A model generated the notes under the pieces. It was given only the letters and a program-made list of their open reading frames with translations, did not search any database and was not told where the DNA came from. This document shows positions 20,040 through 30,685 of a stretch of DNA of 64,000 nt, piece after piece. Position 1 is the first letter of the stretch; each line of letters begins with the position of its first letter. The position numbers and the translations under genes are program-made. This stretch comes from Rhodococcus sp. IEGM 1409 (GTDB lineage Bacteria; Actinomycetota; Actinomycetes; Mycobacteriales; Mycobacteriaceae): the NCBI RefSeq assembly GCF_030056735.1, contig NZ_JASHKN010000004.1, forward strand, positions 401,412-465,411, written 5' to 3'.

Positions 20040-21545
20040 ATGGTGGAAGAAACGAGTGCGCCCGATTACGCCGCGTACGCCGACACCAATCGACTGAAGC
20101 TGTTTTCGTTCACGATCGCGGAAAAACGGGCCGAATACCTCTGGGTGCTTCGTGCCTTCGACCATGCTCGGGCCAACTACACCGTGCTGCTGCATGCCGG
20201 AACCGTCGCGCACATCCTCGAGAAGATCGGCGGGTCGGATCCCGCTGCCGATCTGTCGGCAGCAGAGGTCACTCCCCTGTTGGATCAGCTCCACGTCTGG
20301 GAGATCCTCGAGCGCAGCTACGACGGCACCCGTGCGGCCACGCTGGCCGAGTACCGTAATCGCCACTTCGTCTACCAGTTCGGTCAGGCCGGATACCAGG
20401 TCTATCGATCAGTCGAGGACGTTCTTGCCGCACGCCTGGACTCGGCGTCGCTCTCGCGTCTCGCTCTTGCGGATCTGCTCGCAGACATGTCCGAACTCGC
20501 GGAAGCCAACCGAAGCTCCGACGGCGATCTGATCTTCCGCAAGCTCAAGCGCCTCGACTCGACGCTCTCCGACATGGCCGATCGAGCCGCGCACTTCTAT
20601 CTGACACTCGGCGACTTGGTTCGGACCACGGAGATCACTCCGCAGGCTTTCCTCACGCACAAGGACGCTCTGCTCACGCACATGCGCGAATTCAGCTCCG
20701 ATCTGGCGCGCTACGCCCCGAAGCTCAAGGAAGCGATCGAGCACGTCGAATCAACAGGCGTCGATCGCATGATCCGCCTCGCCGCCGCCAGTGACGAGCG
20801 GGTGTTCGTCCCGATCGCCGAACGCGAAGACGACTGGGCTGCCCGTTGGCGAGGATTGACCGCCTGGTTCGTCTCCGCGGAATCGGGGATCAGCGAGTCC
20901 GAACGCCTGCGTGAAGGCACGATGAGTGCGATTGCCGCGGTTCTGGCGCTCCTTCGCCGCGTCACGGAGACCCGTCGCGGCGGCGTCAGCCGTGAGAGCC
21001 AACTCAGGCACCTCGCCGGCTGGTTTGCCGCCACCCCGTCCGAAGACGCAGCTCACGCTCTGTTTCAAGCTGTCTTCGATCTCGGCCGACCACGCCACCT
21101 GTCGATGGTGCATCCGGACGCCGACATCATTTCGCACTCGCGTTCGTGGTGGGAGGCACCGCCGGTGGAGATCGCGCGGACGCTCGCCGAAACCGGCCGG
21201 CCGCCCTCACCCGGGTTGCCGAGCAAGGTTGCCCGCAACGATGGCAGCATCCGCCGACTGCGCGAAGAGCAGTTGGCGGCGCAACGTACCCGCAGCGCCG
21301 CCGCGCAATCTCTCGCGTCGAACGGTGTTTATCAGCGCGAACTCAACGAGCAGGAGACCGAAGTTTTGCTGAGTCTGCTCAATGCAGCATTGACCGCACG
21401 CGTTCCGGTGGTGGGACGCGTCAAGAGTTCCACCGGTAGCGAGAACGGGGTGAAGCTCACGCTCAGTCCCTCGGACGGTTCAACCACCATCAAAACTGCT
21501 CGCGGGCGTATGCACCTCGACGGTATCGAGGTCAGTGTTCGATGA
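20040..21545 (+). CDS. TIGR02677/DUF2397 protein, Wadjet JetA-like kleisin
   Basis: This 501-residue protein matches my memory of the TIGR02677 (DUF2397) family, whose members act as the kleisin-like JetA subunit in Wadjet plasmid-restriction systems. The N-terminus (YADTNRLKLFSFTIAEKRAE, YLWVLRAFDHARANYTVLL) is family-typical and is followed by helical repeats (DLLADMSELAEANRSSDGDL, MADRAAHFYLTLGDLVRTTE) and a C-terminal HPDADIISHSRSWWEAPPVEI region. No membrane segment is present. It overlaps the next gene by four bases (ATGA). The ATG at 20040 lacks a clear ribosome-binding site; GTG 20043 is seven bases from a TACCCT hexamer. Confidence 0.8.
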   Translation: MVEETSAPDYAAYADTNRLKLFSFTIAEKRAEYLWVLRAFDHARANYTVLLHAGTVAHILEKIGGSDPAADLSAAEVTPLLDQLHVWEILERSYDGTRAATLAEYRNRHFVYQFGQAGYQVYRSVEDVLAARLDSASLSRLALADLLADMSELAEANRSSDGDLIFRKLKRLDSTLSDMADRAAHFYLTLGDLVRTTEITPQAFLTHKDALLTHMREFSSDLARYAPKLKEAIEHVESTGVDRMIRLAAASDERVFVPIAEREDDWAARWRGLTAWFVSAESGISESERLREGTMSAIAAVLALLRRVTETRRGGVSRESQLRHLAGWFAATPSEDAAHALFQAVFDLGRPRHLSMVHPDADIISHSRSWWEAPPVEIARTLAETGRPPSPGLPSKVARNDGSIRRLREEQLAAQRTRSAAAQSLASNGVYQRELNEQETEVLLSLLNAALTARVPVVGRVKSSTGSENGVKLTLSPSDGSTTIKTARGRMHLDGIEVSVR

Positions 21546-22984
21546 GAGCTCGCGAGATCACGCCCCTTGCCCTCGATTCGTATCAACGCGCGGCGCGCGT
21601 GATTCTGTCCAATCACCTGATCACTTCGACGTATCCGGATCGAATTGCGTTGCCGCTCTTGCGCCGATGGGCCACCGAGCTACGCGACGACTTGCTCGAA
21701 CTGTTCGGATACCGCCTCGAAGTGACGGAGACCACCGCGCGCCTGTTCACGGTGTCGGATCGACTCAACCCGTCGGCACCGGCCAGAACTGCCTCCGAGC
21801 GAACCTTCGATCGCACGCGCTACGCCTACCTGGCGTTGTGCCTGGCCGCGCTGGGCCGCGCCGGAAACCAGATCACGTTGTCGGAGTTGGCCGATCACGT
21901 CGCGGCCGACGCCGCGCAGGTGGACGGCGTCGAACTGTCCACCGATCGTGCGTCGGACCGCGACGCTTTCGTCGACGCAGTTGGCTGGCTCGGCGTCCGG
22001 GGCGCCATCGCCCTCGCCGACGGTGACGCAAACGGCTGGGCGTCCAATCCCGAAGCGGGAGAGGCGCTCTACGACATAGATCGTTCCGTCGTCGTGGCCC
22101 TGTTCCGCCCGCCGCGCGCCCTGCAGCACCTGCACTCCATCCGAGGGCTACTGGCGGCGGAGACCTCGAGCGCCTCCGAGGACGACGGAATCCCCGTGGA
22201 CGCAAAAGAGATCGGGCGCCGGGTGCGTCGGGCACTCGTCGAGCGCCCGGTCGTACTGGCCGGCGAACTCGATCAGCACGAGTTGATCGCGTTGGCGCAG
22301 CCCAAGACCGCGTCGGAAGTCGAACTCCTGACGGGGTTGGTGGCCGAGCGTCGCGCCGAGGGAATCGCGATGATCGATCCCACCGGTCGACTCTCCGACG
22401 TCCGCTTCCCGAGCACCGGAACGATCGCTCAGGTGGCGCTTCTCCTGGCCGGCGAGATCGCCGACCGCGTACTCGACGTCGACGCTCCCGAACTGCCGAA
22501 ACTTCCGATCCCGCACGTGTCGGACGATCACCTGATCGAACAACTCGATGCCGCCATCCCCGAGGCTGGAATCTTCGAGGACCTCGCCGACGAGGAAGAA
22601 GAATTCGCGCTTCCTGCCGGCGAACCGACCGAGCCACCGGAACCCGTCACGTACCCGAAAATCGACGACGACTGGCTCGCCGACAAGGTAACCGAATTGG
22701 TGGACCAGTTCGGGCGAACATTCGCGGCGCAGTGGCAGGCCGATCACAACGGGCTGCGCAAGCAGGCGCTCGGGTTGTTGCAGCGTCTACGCCTGACGCA
22801 CGTGGTCGACGGCGGAGTTCTGGTCTTGCCCGTGTTGGCCCGGTACCGAGACGTCGTGGTCTCCGTGCGCGAACGCGACCCTCAGATCGACTTCGCGGTG
22901 GACAACTCCGCACCGGATCCGGTCGACGAATTCGGCCCCGAACCTTCCCCCAACGGCGAACTATCAGAGGTAGAGAACGTATGA
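21542..22984 (+). CDS. TIGR02678/DUF2398 protein, Wadjet JetB-like KITE subunit
   Basis: This 480-residue protein fits the TIGR02678 (DUF2398) family, the JetB (KITE, winged-helix) partner of the SMC in Wadjet systems. Seen are the N-terminal AARVILSNHLITSTYPDRIA, LPLLRRWATELRDDLLELFG and YRLEVTETTARLF, and a long acidic stretch near 310–370 (EDLADEEEEFALPAGEPTEP). A C-terminal winged-helix segment (LGLLQRLRLTHVVDGGVLVL) is present. It is somewhat longer than I expect for the family, because of the acidic insertion. It has four-base overlaps with both neighbours, so the three proteins are likely made in fixed proportion and form a complex. Confidence 0.8.
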   Translation: MRAREITPLALDSYQRAARVILSNHLITSTYPDRIALPLLRRWATELRDDLLELFGYRLEVTETTARLFTVSDRLNPSAPARTASERTFDRTRYAYLALCLAALGRAGNQITLSELADHVAADAAQVDGVELSTDRASDRDAFVDAVGWLGVRGAIALADGDANGWASNPEAGEALYDIDRSVVVALFRPPRALQHLHSIRGLLAAETSSASEDDGIPVDAKEIGRRVRRALVERPVVLAGELDQHELIALAQPKTASEVELLTGLVAERRAEGIAMIDPTGRLSDVRFPSTGTIAQVALLLAGEIADRVLDVDAPELPKLPIPHVSDDHLIEQLDAAIPEAGIFEDLADEEEEFALPAGEPTEPPEPVTYPKIDDDWLADKVTELVDQFGRTFAAQWQADHNGLRKQALGLLQRLRLTHVVDGGVLVLPVLARYRDVVVSVRERDPQIDFAVDNSAPDPVDEFGPEPSPNGELSEVENV

Positions 22985-25900
22985 GCAACGCCCGCTTCCG
23001 ACCTACTCGGGCTGGAATCATCAACCTCTGGGATTACCGAGACCAAGAGTTCTCGTTCGCCGACGGTCGACTGGTTCTGCGAGGACCCAACGGATCCGGC
23101 AAGACCAAGGCCCTCGAGGTCTTGTTCCCGTTCGTCTTCGACGGCCGCATCGAACCGCGGCGCCTCAACCCGTTCGCCGGTGAAGAGCGCACCATGAAGT
23201 CCAACCTGCTCTACCGCGGTCAGGACAGCGCGCACTCCTACGTGTGGATGGAGTTCTGCCGCGGCTCACTCGAAGACCCCGAGTCGGTGACCGTCGGAAT
23301 CGGCATGCGTGCAACACGCACCAACGACAAGGTCACTCGCTGGTACTTCGTCGCCGACGGCCGCGTCGGGGTCGACTTCTCGCTGATCGGCAACGACGAT
23401 CGTCCCCTGACCAAGAAGCAGTTGGCCGAACAACTCGGCAGCGATTCCATCACCGACCGTCCCCTCGACTACCGCACTGCCATCGACGCGCGGATGTTCG
23501 GTCTCGGTGTGCAGCGCTACGACCAGCTGATCAACCTCATTCTCACGCTTCGCCGCCCCCAGCTCGCGAAGAACCTTGATCCGAAGGGCCTCTCGCAAGC
23601 GCTCACCGACGGCCTCCGTCCGCTCGACGACCAGCTGGTCCTCGAAGCTGCGCGTTCGTTCAGCGACATGGAGGAGGTCGGCCGGGCGCTCGAGGGGCTA
23701 GCGGCAGCAGATCAGGCAGCACAGAGTTTCATCGGGGTCTACACCAAGTACCTGCGTCAACAGTCCCGCGGAGAGATCGAACAGGTCAGCACCCGCCTCG
23801 CAGCGGTCACCAGAGGTGTTGCCGCCATGGACGAGTCGTCGCTCGCACAGACCCGCAGCCGCGAGGCGCGGGCAGCTGCCGAGGAGCGCTTCAACCAGGC
23901 CGAGCACGCACTCGAGAACGCGCGCGCCAATGTCGAAGCACTGCAACGCTCGAGCGCCTACGAAGGCAAGCAGCAACTCGACGATCTCGCCCAGGCCGTC
24001 GCGACGCTGAAGCTCTCGACCGAGCAGCAGGCAGACAAGTCACGAAAAGCGCAGGCCGCACTCGCACAACGCGGCGACGAAGCCGACAAGGCCGCATCGT
24101 CGGTCAAGCGTGCGGCCGAAGCACTCTCGCGCGCCGAGGACGAACTGCAAGCAGCGGCCGAGGACGCCGGCATCGTCTGGACTCCCCTGCCCGACGGCTC
24201 ACGCAGTGACCAGATCACAGCGGCCGTGCGGGGGCATGCAGAGGAGCGTGACGGCGACGTGCGCGTCGTGCGCAGCGCTCTCGCGACCGTTGACAAGGCC
24301 GCGACCGAGCGAACCCGCGCCGAAAACAGCTCTCGCCGTGGACAAGAGCTGCTCGAAGCGTCCAAGGCGGCTGTGCTCGAGGGCGAAGCTGCCGTGGAAC
24401 TCGCGCGCAGTCAGTGCGCCAGTGGGCTGCGCGCGTGGTGGACCGATCACTCCTCTCTGTTCTCGGCTGTCGGCGCCGACGCGTCGCTGTTCGAGGCTCT
24501 CGACTCAGCGCTCGCCGAGGTCGGCGACGAGGACGCTCCGGCGCTGTCCGCAGTTCTCGCCGAGCACACCGAGGCAGGAACCGAGACGCTGCGCGAGCGT
24601 CGTCGCGAAGCAGAAGCGGAAATCTCGGCATCACACGCCTCCATCGCGGCTCTCAAATCCGAGCGCAAAGCCGTCTCGGCGGAACACGACGACGCTCCGC
24701 CGGCCTTCCACGCACGCACCGACAACCGGGGTGACCTGGGCGGCGCACCGCTATGGCAGTTGGTGCGCTTCGCCGACTCCGTCGAACCCGACGTGGCTAC
24801 CGGTATCGAATCCGCACTCCAAGCCGCAAACCTGTTGGACGGCTGGGTCTGCCCGGACGAGAAGATTCCCGATCACGTCAGCGAGCAGTTCCTGACCGCT
24901 CTACCCGTCAAGCAGCGTCCGAAGGGACGAACGCTGGCCGATGTCCTCGAGGTCGAAGGCAATGCCGACGTACCCGACACTCTGGTGCAGGAGATCCTCG
25001 CCTCGATCAGTCTGGTCGAGGCGCCGGGCGACTCCGAGGCCGGCGTCGCGATCGGCGTCGACGGCAGCTTCTGGCAGGGCGTCGCACGTGGTCGGCACGT
25101 CAAGGCCGACGCCGAGTACATCGGCACGACAGCACGGGCGCGTCGACGCGAGGCTCGGATCGCCGAGATCGACGCGGCTCTGGAAGAGCTTGCCGCGGCA
25201 GACGATGCGGCCAAGGCACTGGTGACGCAGACCAACGAGCAGCTGAGCCGGATCAACTCTGCGGCAAAAGAATTGCCGAAGACCGGTTCGATCCTGCGCG
25301 CACTCAAGACCGTCACCGAATCCGCTGGTGCTCTCCGCACTCGCTCGGAGGCCACCGAAACAGCGCAACGCGAACTCGACGCGGCGATCGCCGATCTCGC
25401 GGCGAAGGAAAAGCAACTCCGGGCGACGGCGTCGCAGCACCGGACGCCGCACGTCGGCCGTGAACTGGACTCCCTCGCCGCGGCGATCCGGCACTTCGAG
25501 AAGCAGGGTGAACTGGCGCTGCGCTGCCGGCGCGAGCACGCCAAGGAAGTCGAACTCGAGCGCGAGTCCCGCGACCGTCTCGACGAATCACGGGCCAATG
25601 CCGAGGAATTCGCCGAGGAAGCCGCCATCGCCGAGGAGAGTCTGCTCCAGCAGGTGCAGCGTCTCGAGACGCTCCGCGACACTCTCGGTGCCAGCGCCGA
25701 GCAGATCGATCTCGACCTGGCAAAAGCGCGCGCGAAGATCGAAGAATGCAAGGTCGAACAGCGTGCTGCGCGAAAGGCGTACGACGCCGCGGTGCTCCAG
25801 ATCGGCACGGCAGAGGGTGCATACAACACCGCTGTCGAGACGTTGCGTCACACCCTGACCGAAACCCGCAGTGATGCAGAGCGACTCGCGCCCTACGCTC

Positions 25901-27156
25901 GTCTGGATCTACTGGATTTGTTGGGCGTCAAGGAGCACCTGAGCTGGCCGGCCAGTTCGGCGGCGTGGATGAGTCCCGATCAGTTGGTCTACCGCATCCA
26001 GAACGAAGATCGCAGCGAGGACGCCGCGCACCCGCCCGTTCTCCCCGAAGACGTCGACAAGTTGTACCGGGCGCTCGAGGCTGCGACCTCGGCGGTCCGG
26101 GTCACCGACGGCGCCCGCAAGGCAACCCGCACGGCACTGACCTCGGCGCTGCAGGACTTCGACGCGCAACTCGCCGCCGCCGGACAGGACTACCGCCTGC
26201 AGTGGGATGCACCGGACGGACTGACCGTCGTACGAGTGCAGGACGATCAGGGCTACTCGTCGATCGGTGAGTTCGCGACGCGGATCCACGATGCTCGCGG
26301 CGATCAGGAGCAGTTGCTCACCGAATCCGAGCGTCGCATTCTCGAAGATGCCCTGCTGACCGGATTGGCTCAGCAGATTCACGAGCGCACCGTCGACGCA
26401 CGAGAGTTGATCGCACAGATGGGCACCGAGATGCGTGAGCGTCGTATGTCCTCGGGCAACACCATCGGCGTTCACTGGGTGCTCGCCGACAACCTCGACG
26501 ACAGCTCGCGGGCGATCTCCAAGCTGCTGGATCGAGATGCGTCGGCCCTCGGAGTTGACGAACTGGCGACTCTGCGAGCGCATTTCGCGACCCAGATCCG
26601 CACCGCCCGCGCCGCACACCCCGAACGCTCGTACCCGGAGATCTTGTCCTCGGCGCTCGACTACCGGCAGTGGCGTGTGTTCTCGTTCACCCTCATCAGC
26701 GGTGAAGGCAAGGAAGACCGGCTGACTGTTGCGCGGCACAGCGCACTGTCCGGTGGCGAGCAGTCGGTTTCGCTGCACCTTCCACTCTTCGCAGCGGCGC
26801 ACGTCATGTTGGACTCGGCCGACCCGCACGCCCCACGTCTGCTGGCACTGGACGAGGCTTTCGCCGGTGTCGACGACAACGGGCGCAGCGAGCTTCTCGG
26901 CCTGAGCGTTCAGTTCGACCTGGATCTGTTCATGACCGGCTACGACCTGTGGATCACGTACGCAGACGTCCCAGGCTGTGCGCACTACGACCTCGCGCAC
27001 TCCACGGCCGAGCAGGCAGTCAGCGCCGCGCTGCTGGTGTGGTCCAACGGTGAGTTGCTCGCCGAGCACGACGGAACGGATCTGGCGCGGGCGCTGGGCT
27101 CACCGCTGCGGCGCCGGGTGCCGACCCCAGCCGAGGGTGCGCTGGACTACGCCTAG
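22981..27156 (+). CDS. TIGR02680 SMC-like ATPase, Wadjet JetC-like
   Basis: This 1391-residue SMC/SbcC-like ATPase fits TIGR02680, the JetC motor of the Wadjet family. The start MSNARFRPTRAGIINLWDYR at 22981 overlaps the preceding stop (ATGA). Walker A is GPNGSGKT at 35–42; two long Ala/Glu/Arg-rich coiled coils (about 250–500 and 780–1000) flank a hinge-like middle section; the ABC signature ALSGGEQSVSLHLPLF lies near 1253–1270 and Walker B LLALDEAFAGVDD near 1287. All ATPase motifs are intact, so the protein should be functional. A palindromic terminator-like element follows seven bases after the stop. No DUF2399/JetD gene follows, unlike the four-gene Wadjet arrangement. Confidence 0.88.
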   Translation: MSNARFRPTRAGIINLWDYRDQEFSFADGRLVLRGPNGSGKTKALEVLFPFVFDGRIEPRRLNPFAGEERTMKSNLLYRGQDSAHSYVWMEFCRGSLEDPESVTVGIGMRATRTNDKVTRWYFVADGRVGVDFSLIGNDDRPLTKKQLAEQLGSDSITDRPLDYRTAIDARMFGLGVQRYDQLINLILTLRRPQLAKNLDPKGLSQALTDGLRPLDDQLVLEAARSFSDMEEVGRALEGLAAADQAAQSFIGVYTKYLRQQSRGEIEQVSTRLAAVTRGVAAMDESSLAQTRSREARAAAEERFNQAEHALENARANVEALQRSSAYEGKQQLDDLAQAVATLKLSTEQQADKSRKAQAALAQRGDEADKAASSVKRAAEALSRAEDELQAAAEDAGIVWTPLPDGSRSDQITAAVRGHAEERDGDVRVVRSALATVDKAATERTRAENSSRRGQELLEASKAAVLEGEAAVELARSQCASGLRAWWTDHSSLFSAVGADASLFEALDSALAEVGDEDAPALSAVLAEHTEAGTETLRERRREAEAEISASHASIAALKSERKAVSAEHDDAPPAFHARTDNRGDLGGAPLWQLVRFADSVEPDVATGIESALQAANLLDGWVCPDEKIPDHVSEQFLTALPVKQRPKGRTLADVLEVEGNADVPDTLVQEILASISLVEAPGDSEAGVAIGVDGSFWQGVARGRHVKADAEYIGTTARARRREARIAEIDAALEELAAADDAAKALVTQTNEQLSRINSAAKELPKTGSILRALKTVTESAGALRTRSEATETAQRELDAAIADLAAKEKQLRATASQHRTPHVGRELDSLAAAIRHFEKQGELALRCRREHAKEVELERESRDRLDESRANAEEFAEEAAIAEESLLQQVQRLETLRDTLGASAEQIDLDLAKARAKIEECKVEQRAARKAYDAAVLQIGTAEGAYNTAVETLRHTLTETRSDAERLAPYARLDLLDLLGVKEHLSWPASSAAWMSPDQLVYRIQNEDRSEDAAHPPVLPEDVDKLYRALEAATSAVRVTDGARKATRTALTSALQDFDAQLAAAGQDYRLQWDAPDGLTVVRVQDDQGYSSIGEFATRIHDARGDQEQLLTESERRILEDALLTGLAQQIHERTVDARELIAQMGTEMRERRMSSGNTIGVHWVLADNLDDSSRAISKLLDRDASALGVDELATLRAHFATQIRTARAAHPERSYPEILSSALDYRQWRVFSFTLISGEGKEDRLTVARHSALSGGEQSVSLHLPLFAAAHVMLDSADPHAPRLLALDEAFAGVDDNGRSELLGLSVQFDLDLFMTGYDLWITYADVPGCAHYDLAHSTAEQAVSAALLVWSNGELLAEHDGTDLARALGSPLRRRVPTPAEGALDYA

Positions 27157-27162
27157 AAACCA

Positions 27163-27206
27163 CTGTGCGCCTTTGTTAACCGCCCGCGGTTAACAAAGGC
27201 GCACAG
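27163..27206. repeat. 44-bp perfect palindrome, copy 1 of 3
   Basis: Two 21-base arms (CTGTGCGCCTTTGTTAACCGC and its exact complement written without repetition here) flank a CC centre. It sits between the convergent jetC-like stop (27156) and mshC stop (27214) and probably acts as a bidirectional terminator. Related copies lie at 42188–42237 and 44451–44494. Confidence 0.85.
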
Positions 27207-27213
27207 CAGGACT

Positions 27214-28455
27214 TCAGCGAAGCGAAATACCCAGCAACGCATCCACGGCATCGGCGAACTCGCCGGGTGCCTGTGCGTCGGATCCGCCACCTTCGATTGC
27301 GCGGCGTGCCCAACCGTCTAGCGCGTCGAGAGCCTTCGGGGTGTCGAGGTCGTCGGCCAGGTGCTGACGCAACCGTGCGACGGTGTCGGTGACGGACTGT
27401 GCAGAACCGCGGGCCGCTGCCTCCCGCCACACCTTCAGACGCGACTGAGCATCCTCGAGAACCTGTTCGGTCCATGCGCGATCCTGGCGGTAGTGGCCGG
27501 AGAGCAGTCCGAGACGGATTGCTGCGGGGTCTACCCCCTCGCCGCGCAATTTGGAGACGAAGACGAGGTTTCCGCGACTCTTCGACATCTTCTCGCCGTC
27601 GAGGCCGATCATGCCGGTGTGCACGTAGTGCCGTGCGAAACGGCGATCGCCCGTCGCCGATTCGGCATGTGCAGCCGAGAACTCGTGGTGCGGGAAGATC
27701 AGGTCGCTGCCACCACCCTGGACGTCGAAGCCGGAGCCGATGCGGTTGAGCGCAATGGCGGCGCATTCGATGTGCCAACCGGGGCGTCCCGGTCCGAAGG
27801 GTGAGGGCCACGAGGGCTCGCCCGGACGCTCCGCACGCCAGACAAGTGCGTCGAGCGGATTGCGCTTGCCGACGCGATCGGGATCTCCGCCGCGTTCGGC
27901 AAAGAACTTCTCCATCGTCGCGCGGTCGTAGCCCGACTCGTAACCGAACTGCTCGGTCGCGTCGGCGCGGAAGTAGACGTCGGGGAATTCGGCGTCGTCG
28001 ACGACGTACGCGGCGCCGGACGCCACGAACTTCTCCACCAACTCGACTACTTCGTTCACCGACTCGACGGCGCCGATGTAGTCCTTCGGCGGTAGAACCC
28101 GCAACGCTTCCATGTCCTCACGGAAGAGTGCCGTCTCACGCATGCCGAGGACCATCCAGTCCTCGCCGTCGCGATTGGCGCGCTCGAACAGCGGGTCGTC
28201 CACGTCGGTCACGTTCTGGACGTAGTGGACGTCGTGTCCGGCGTCGCGCCAGATGCGGTTCACGAGGTCGAACGCGAGGTACGTGGCCGCGTGGCCGAGG
28301 TGGGTGGCGTCGTACGGGGTGATGCCGCAGACGTACATCGTCGCCTTCTTGCCCGGCGTGACGGGACGAACCTGACGGTCGGCTGTGTCGTACAGCCGCA
28401 ACGGCGGCCCCTGACCGGGAACGGACGGGAGTGCGGTATCGGACCAAGACTGCAT
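27214..28455 (-). CDS. mshC: Cysteine:GlcN-Ins ligase of mycothiol synthesis
   Basis: MshC joins L-cysteine to GlcN-Ins using ATP, the penultimate step in mycothiol synthesis. The 413-residue protein is a class I aminoacyl-tRNA synthetase homologue related to CysS. Motifs seen are the zinc-ligand Cys43 in [17 protein letters not shown], the HIGH-type HLGH at 52–55, [20 protein letters not shown] with zinc ligands, and KMSKSRGN near residue 290. The C-terminal anticodon-binding domain of true CysRS is replaced by a short helical bundle, which fits MshC. It is the first backbone gene to the right of the SMC island and is convergent with it. Confidence 0.95.
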   Translation of the reverse strand: MQSWSDTALPSVPGQGPPLRLYDTADRQVRPVTPGKKATMYVCGITPYDATHLGHAATYLAFDLVNRIWRDAGHDVHYVQNVTDVDDPLFERANRDGEDWMVLGMRETALFREDMEALRVLPPKDYIGAVESVNEVVELVEKFVASGAAYVVDDAEFPDVYFRADATEQFGYESGYDRATMEKFFAERGGDPDRVGKRNPLDALVWRAERPGEPSWPSPFGPGRPGWHIECAAIALNRIGSGFDVQGGGSDLIFPHHEFSAAHAESATGDRRFARHYVHTGMIGLDGEKMSKSRGNLVFVSKLRGEGVDPAAIRLGLLSGHYRQDRAWTEQVLEDAQSRLKVWREAAARGSAQSVTDTVARLRQHLADDLDTPKALDALDGWARRAIEGGGSDAQAPGEFADAVDALLGISLR

Positions 28456-28465
28456 GCTGCCGAGC

Positions 28466-30601
28466 CTAGTGGAGGCTGCTCTGAGGCTGGGAAGGTGCTG
28501 GCTGATCCTGCTCCGGTTCGGGCGTCGACGCGAGCTTGCTCGGCCACCAGATCTTCTGACCGATGTCGTAGGTCAAGGCCGGGACCAGCAGAGATCGGAC
28601 GATCAGGGCGTCGAGCAGGACGCCGAACGCCACGATGAACGCGATCTGCGCGAGGAACAACAGCGGGATCACCGCCAACGCCGAGAAGGTTGCTGCCAGA
28701 ACAACTCCGGCAGAAGTGATCACCCCGCCGGTGACTGTGAGTCCCCGCAGAGCGCCCGCGCGAGTGCCGATCTTCAGCGCTTCCTCCCGCACCCTCGTCA
28801 TGAGGAAGATGTTGTAGTCGATTCCCAGCGCCACGAGGAACACGAATGCGAACAGCGGAACCACCGGATCCGCACCGGGGAAGCCGAAGATGTGGTCGAA
28901 CACGAGCGACGAAATGCCCAGTGTCGCAGCAAACGAGAGCACAACGGTGCCCATGAGGAGCAACGGTGCCAGAAGCGAACGCAGCAGGAGCGACAGAATG
29001 ACGAACACCACGATGATCACCACCGGAATGATGAGAGTCCGGTCCCGAGTCGACGTGGTCTTGGTGTCGAGATCGGTCGCGGTGACGCCGCCCACCAATG
29101 CGTCGGCGCCGTCCACCGAGTGAACTGCATCACGCAACCGGATAATGGTGTCTTCGGCTTCGAGTGAGTCGGCGGCGTCAGTCAACGTCGCCTGCAGGGA
29201 GACTCGTCCGTCGACAACCAGAGGCGCTCCCCCGCTCTGGACGACATTCACATCGCTGACACCATCGACGCGACTTGCTGCCGCAACCGCATCGACCTGG
29301 TCGGCATTGGCGATGACCACGGCCGGCGACCCTGAACCGGCGTCGAAGTGCTCACCGAGAATCTCCTGGCCTGCAACCGAATCGACGTCGAGCAAGAAGA
29401 TGTCGGACGAAGAGACACCGCTGGCCTTGAACTGCGGCATCATCAGCGCGAAGATCACCAACACCAGCGTCGACGCCACCCAGAAGCGGCGCGGATGCCT
29501 ACCGATTCGAGCAGCGAGCCCGGCCCAGAAGCGGTGATCGTTCGCCTCGTCGTGGTGCGCCAGATCGGCGTCGAACTTCGGCTTGGTCGGCCAGTAGGCA
29601 GTTCGCCCGAAGAGAACCAGTACCGCCGGTAGGAATGTCATCGACGCGAGGAAGGAAGCAGCAATGCCGATGGCAGCTACCGGACCGAGTCCGCGGTTGG
29701 AGTTCAGGTCGGAGAGCAACAGGCACAGAACGCCCGCGATGACCGTTCCGGCCGACGCTGCGACGGGTTCGAGCGTCGCACGCCACGCGGTACGCATCGC
29801 CGCGTACTTGTCCTTCTCGATCCGCAACTCCTCGCGGTAGCGCGAGACCAGAAGCAGCGCGTAGTCGGTGGCGGCGCCGAACACGAGGATGAACAGGATT
29901 CCCTGGCTCTGACCGTTCAACGCGATGACGCCTGTGTCCGCGAGCAGATATACCAGCAAGCTCGACAAACCGAGGGCGAAGACCGCCGAGAAGATCACCA
30001 CGAACGGCAGGATCGGGCTCCGGTAGACGACGATCAGAATCAAGATCACGACTGATCCGGCGACCAACAACAGCAATCCGTCGATGCCCGCGAATGCTGC
30101 CGAAAGATCCGCAACCTGCCCCGCGGGACCGGTCACCTTCACGGTGAGTCCATCAGGGCTCGATTCCAGCGCCGTGCGCAGCGCTTTCACGCTGTCCTTG
30201 ACCTCGAGCGTGCTGTCGACCGGCAAAAACATCTGCAGTGCCTGGCCGTCGGCCGACGGGATCGGCGGCGATGACGCGTCGCCGAACCCCTCGGTACCGA
30301 CGAACGAATCGACGGTCTGGGACAGGAAGGCGGAGTCCGAGGGCCCCAGTCCACCTGATCGTTCCGCCACGATGATGGCCGGCACGAAGCGTGTGTCCGT
30401 GAAGCTTTCTTGAAGCTTCGCCACCTCGGTGGCTTCAGCTGAAGCGGGCAGGAACGAGGTGTTGTCGTTCTGCTGTACCGTGCTGAGCTTTCCGGCGAAC
30501 GGCCCCCCGAACCCTCCGATTGCCAGCCAGCCGATCACCAGGAGAGCTGGCACAATCCATCGAAGGCGACGAACAGGACGATTTTGTACTGGTGTGCTCA
30601 C
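28466..30601 (-). CDS. MmpL/RND-family membrane transporter
   Basis: This is a 711-residue RND-superfamily exporter of the MmpL/YdfJ type in the plasma membrane. From GTG 30601 ([15 protein letters not shown]) it has an N-terminal helix, a first extracytoplasmic loop (about 50–170), five or six helices, a second loop (about 390–520) and a second helix bundle. Markers are [20 protein letters not shown] and [20 protein letters not shown], the repeated GxxxDY helix carrying the proton-relay Asp. The ribosome-binding site GGAGA precedes the GTG. It is divergent from a marR gene, so drug- or lipid-induced expression is plausible. The substrate is unknown. Confidence 0.9.
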   Translation of the reverse strand: MSTPVQNRPVRRLRWIVPALLVIGWLAIGGFGGPFAGKLSTVQQNDNTSFLPASAEATEVAKLQESFTDTRFVPAIIVAERSGGLGPSDSAFLSQTVDSFVGTEGFGDASSPPIPSADGQALQMFLPVDSTLEVKDSVKALRTALESSPDGLTVKVTGPAGQVADLSAAFAGIDGLLLLVAGSVVILILIVVYRSPILPFVVIFSAVFALGLSSLLVYLLADTGVIALNGQSQGILFILVFGAATDYALLLVSRYREELRIEKDKYAAMRTAWRATLEPVAASAGTVIAGVLCLLLSDLNSNRGLGPVAAIGIAASFLASMTFLPAVLVLFGRTAYWPTKPKFDADLAHHDEANDHRFWAGLAARIGRHPRRFWVASTLVLVIFALMMPQFKASGVSSSDIFLLDVDSVAGQEILGEHFDAGSGSPAVVIANADQVDAVAAASRVDGVSDVNVVQSGGAPLVVDGRVSLQATLTDAADSLEAEDTIIRLRDAVHSVDGADALVGGVTATDLDTKTTSTRDRTLIIPVVIIVVFVILSLLLRSLLAPLLLMGTVVLSFAATLGISSLVFDHIFGFPGADPVVPLFAFVFLVALGIDYNIFLMTRVREEALKIGTRAGALRGLTVTGGVITSAGVVLAATFSALAVIPLLFLAQIAFIVAFGVLLDALIVRSLLVPALTYDIGQKIWWPSKLASTPEPEQDQPAPSQPQSSLH

Positions 30602-30648
30602 TGGGTCTCCAGGGATCGGCAACAGAGAGGACTTACCGACTATTTTGT

Positions 30649-30660
30649 TCAGCATGCTGA
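30649..30660. promoter_or_regulatory. Putative MarR operator palindrome
   Basis: TCAGCATGCTGA is a perfect 12-bp palindrome in the 84-bp divergent spacer between the mmpL (start 30601) and marR (start 30686) genes. Binding by the adjacent MarR protein is an inference from position. Confidence 0.4.
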
Positions 30661-30685
30661 GTAATTGCAAACGGAAGGCGAAAAC

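Noticed and set aside
25909..27069. A minus-strand frame of 386 codons opposite the SMC gene, considered as a hidden JetD
   Set aside because: No Toprim or DUF2399-like motif is visible, and it lies fully opposite the ATPase signature and Walker B of the SMC gene.
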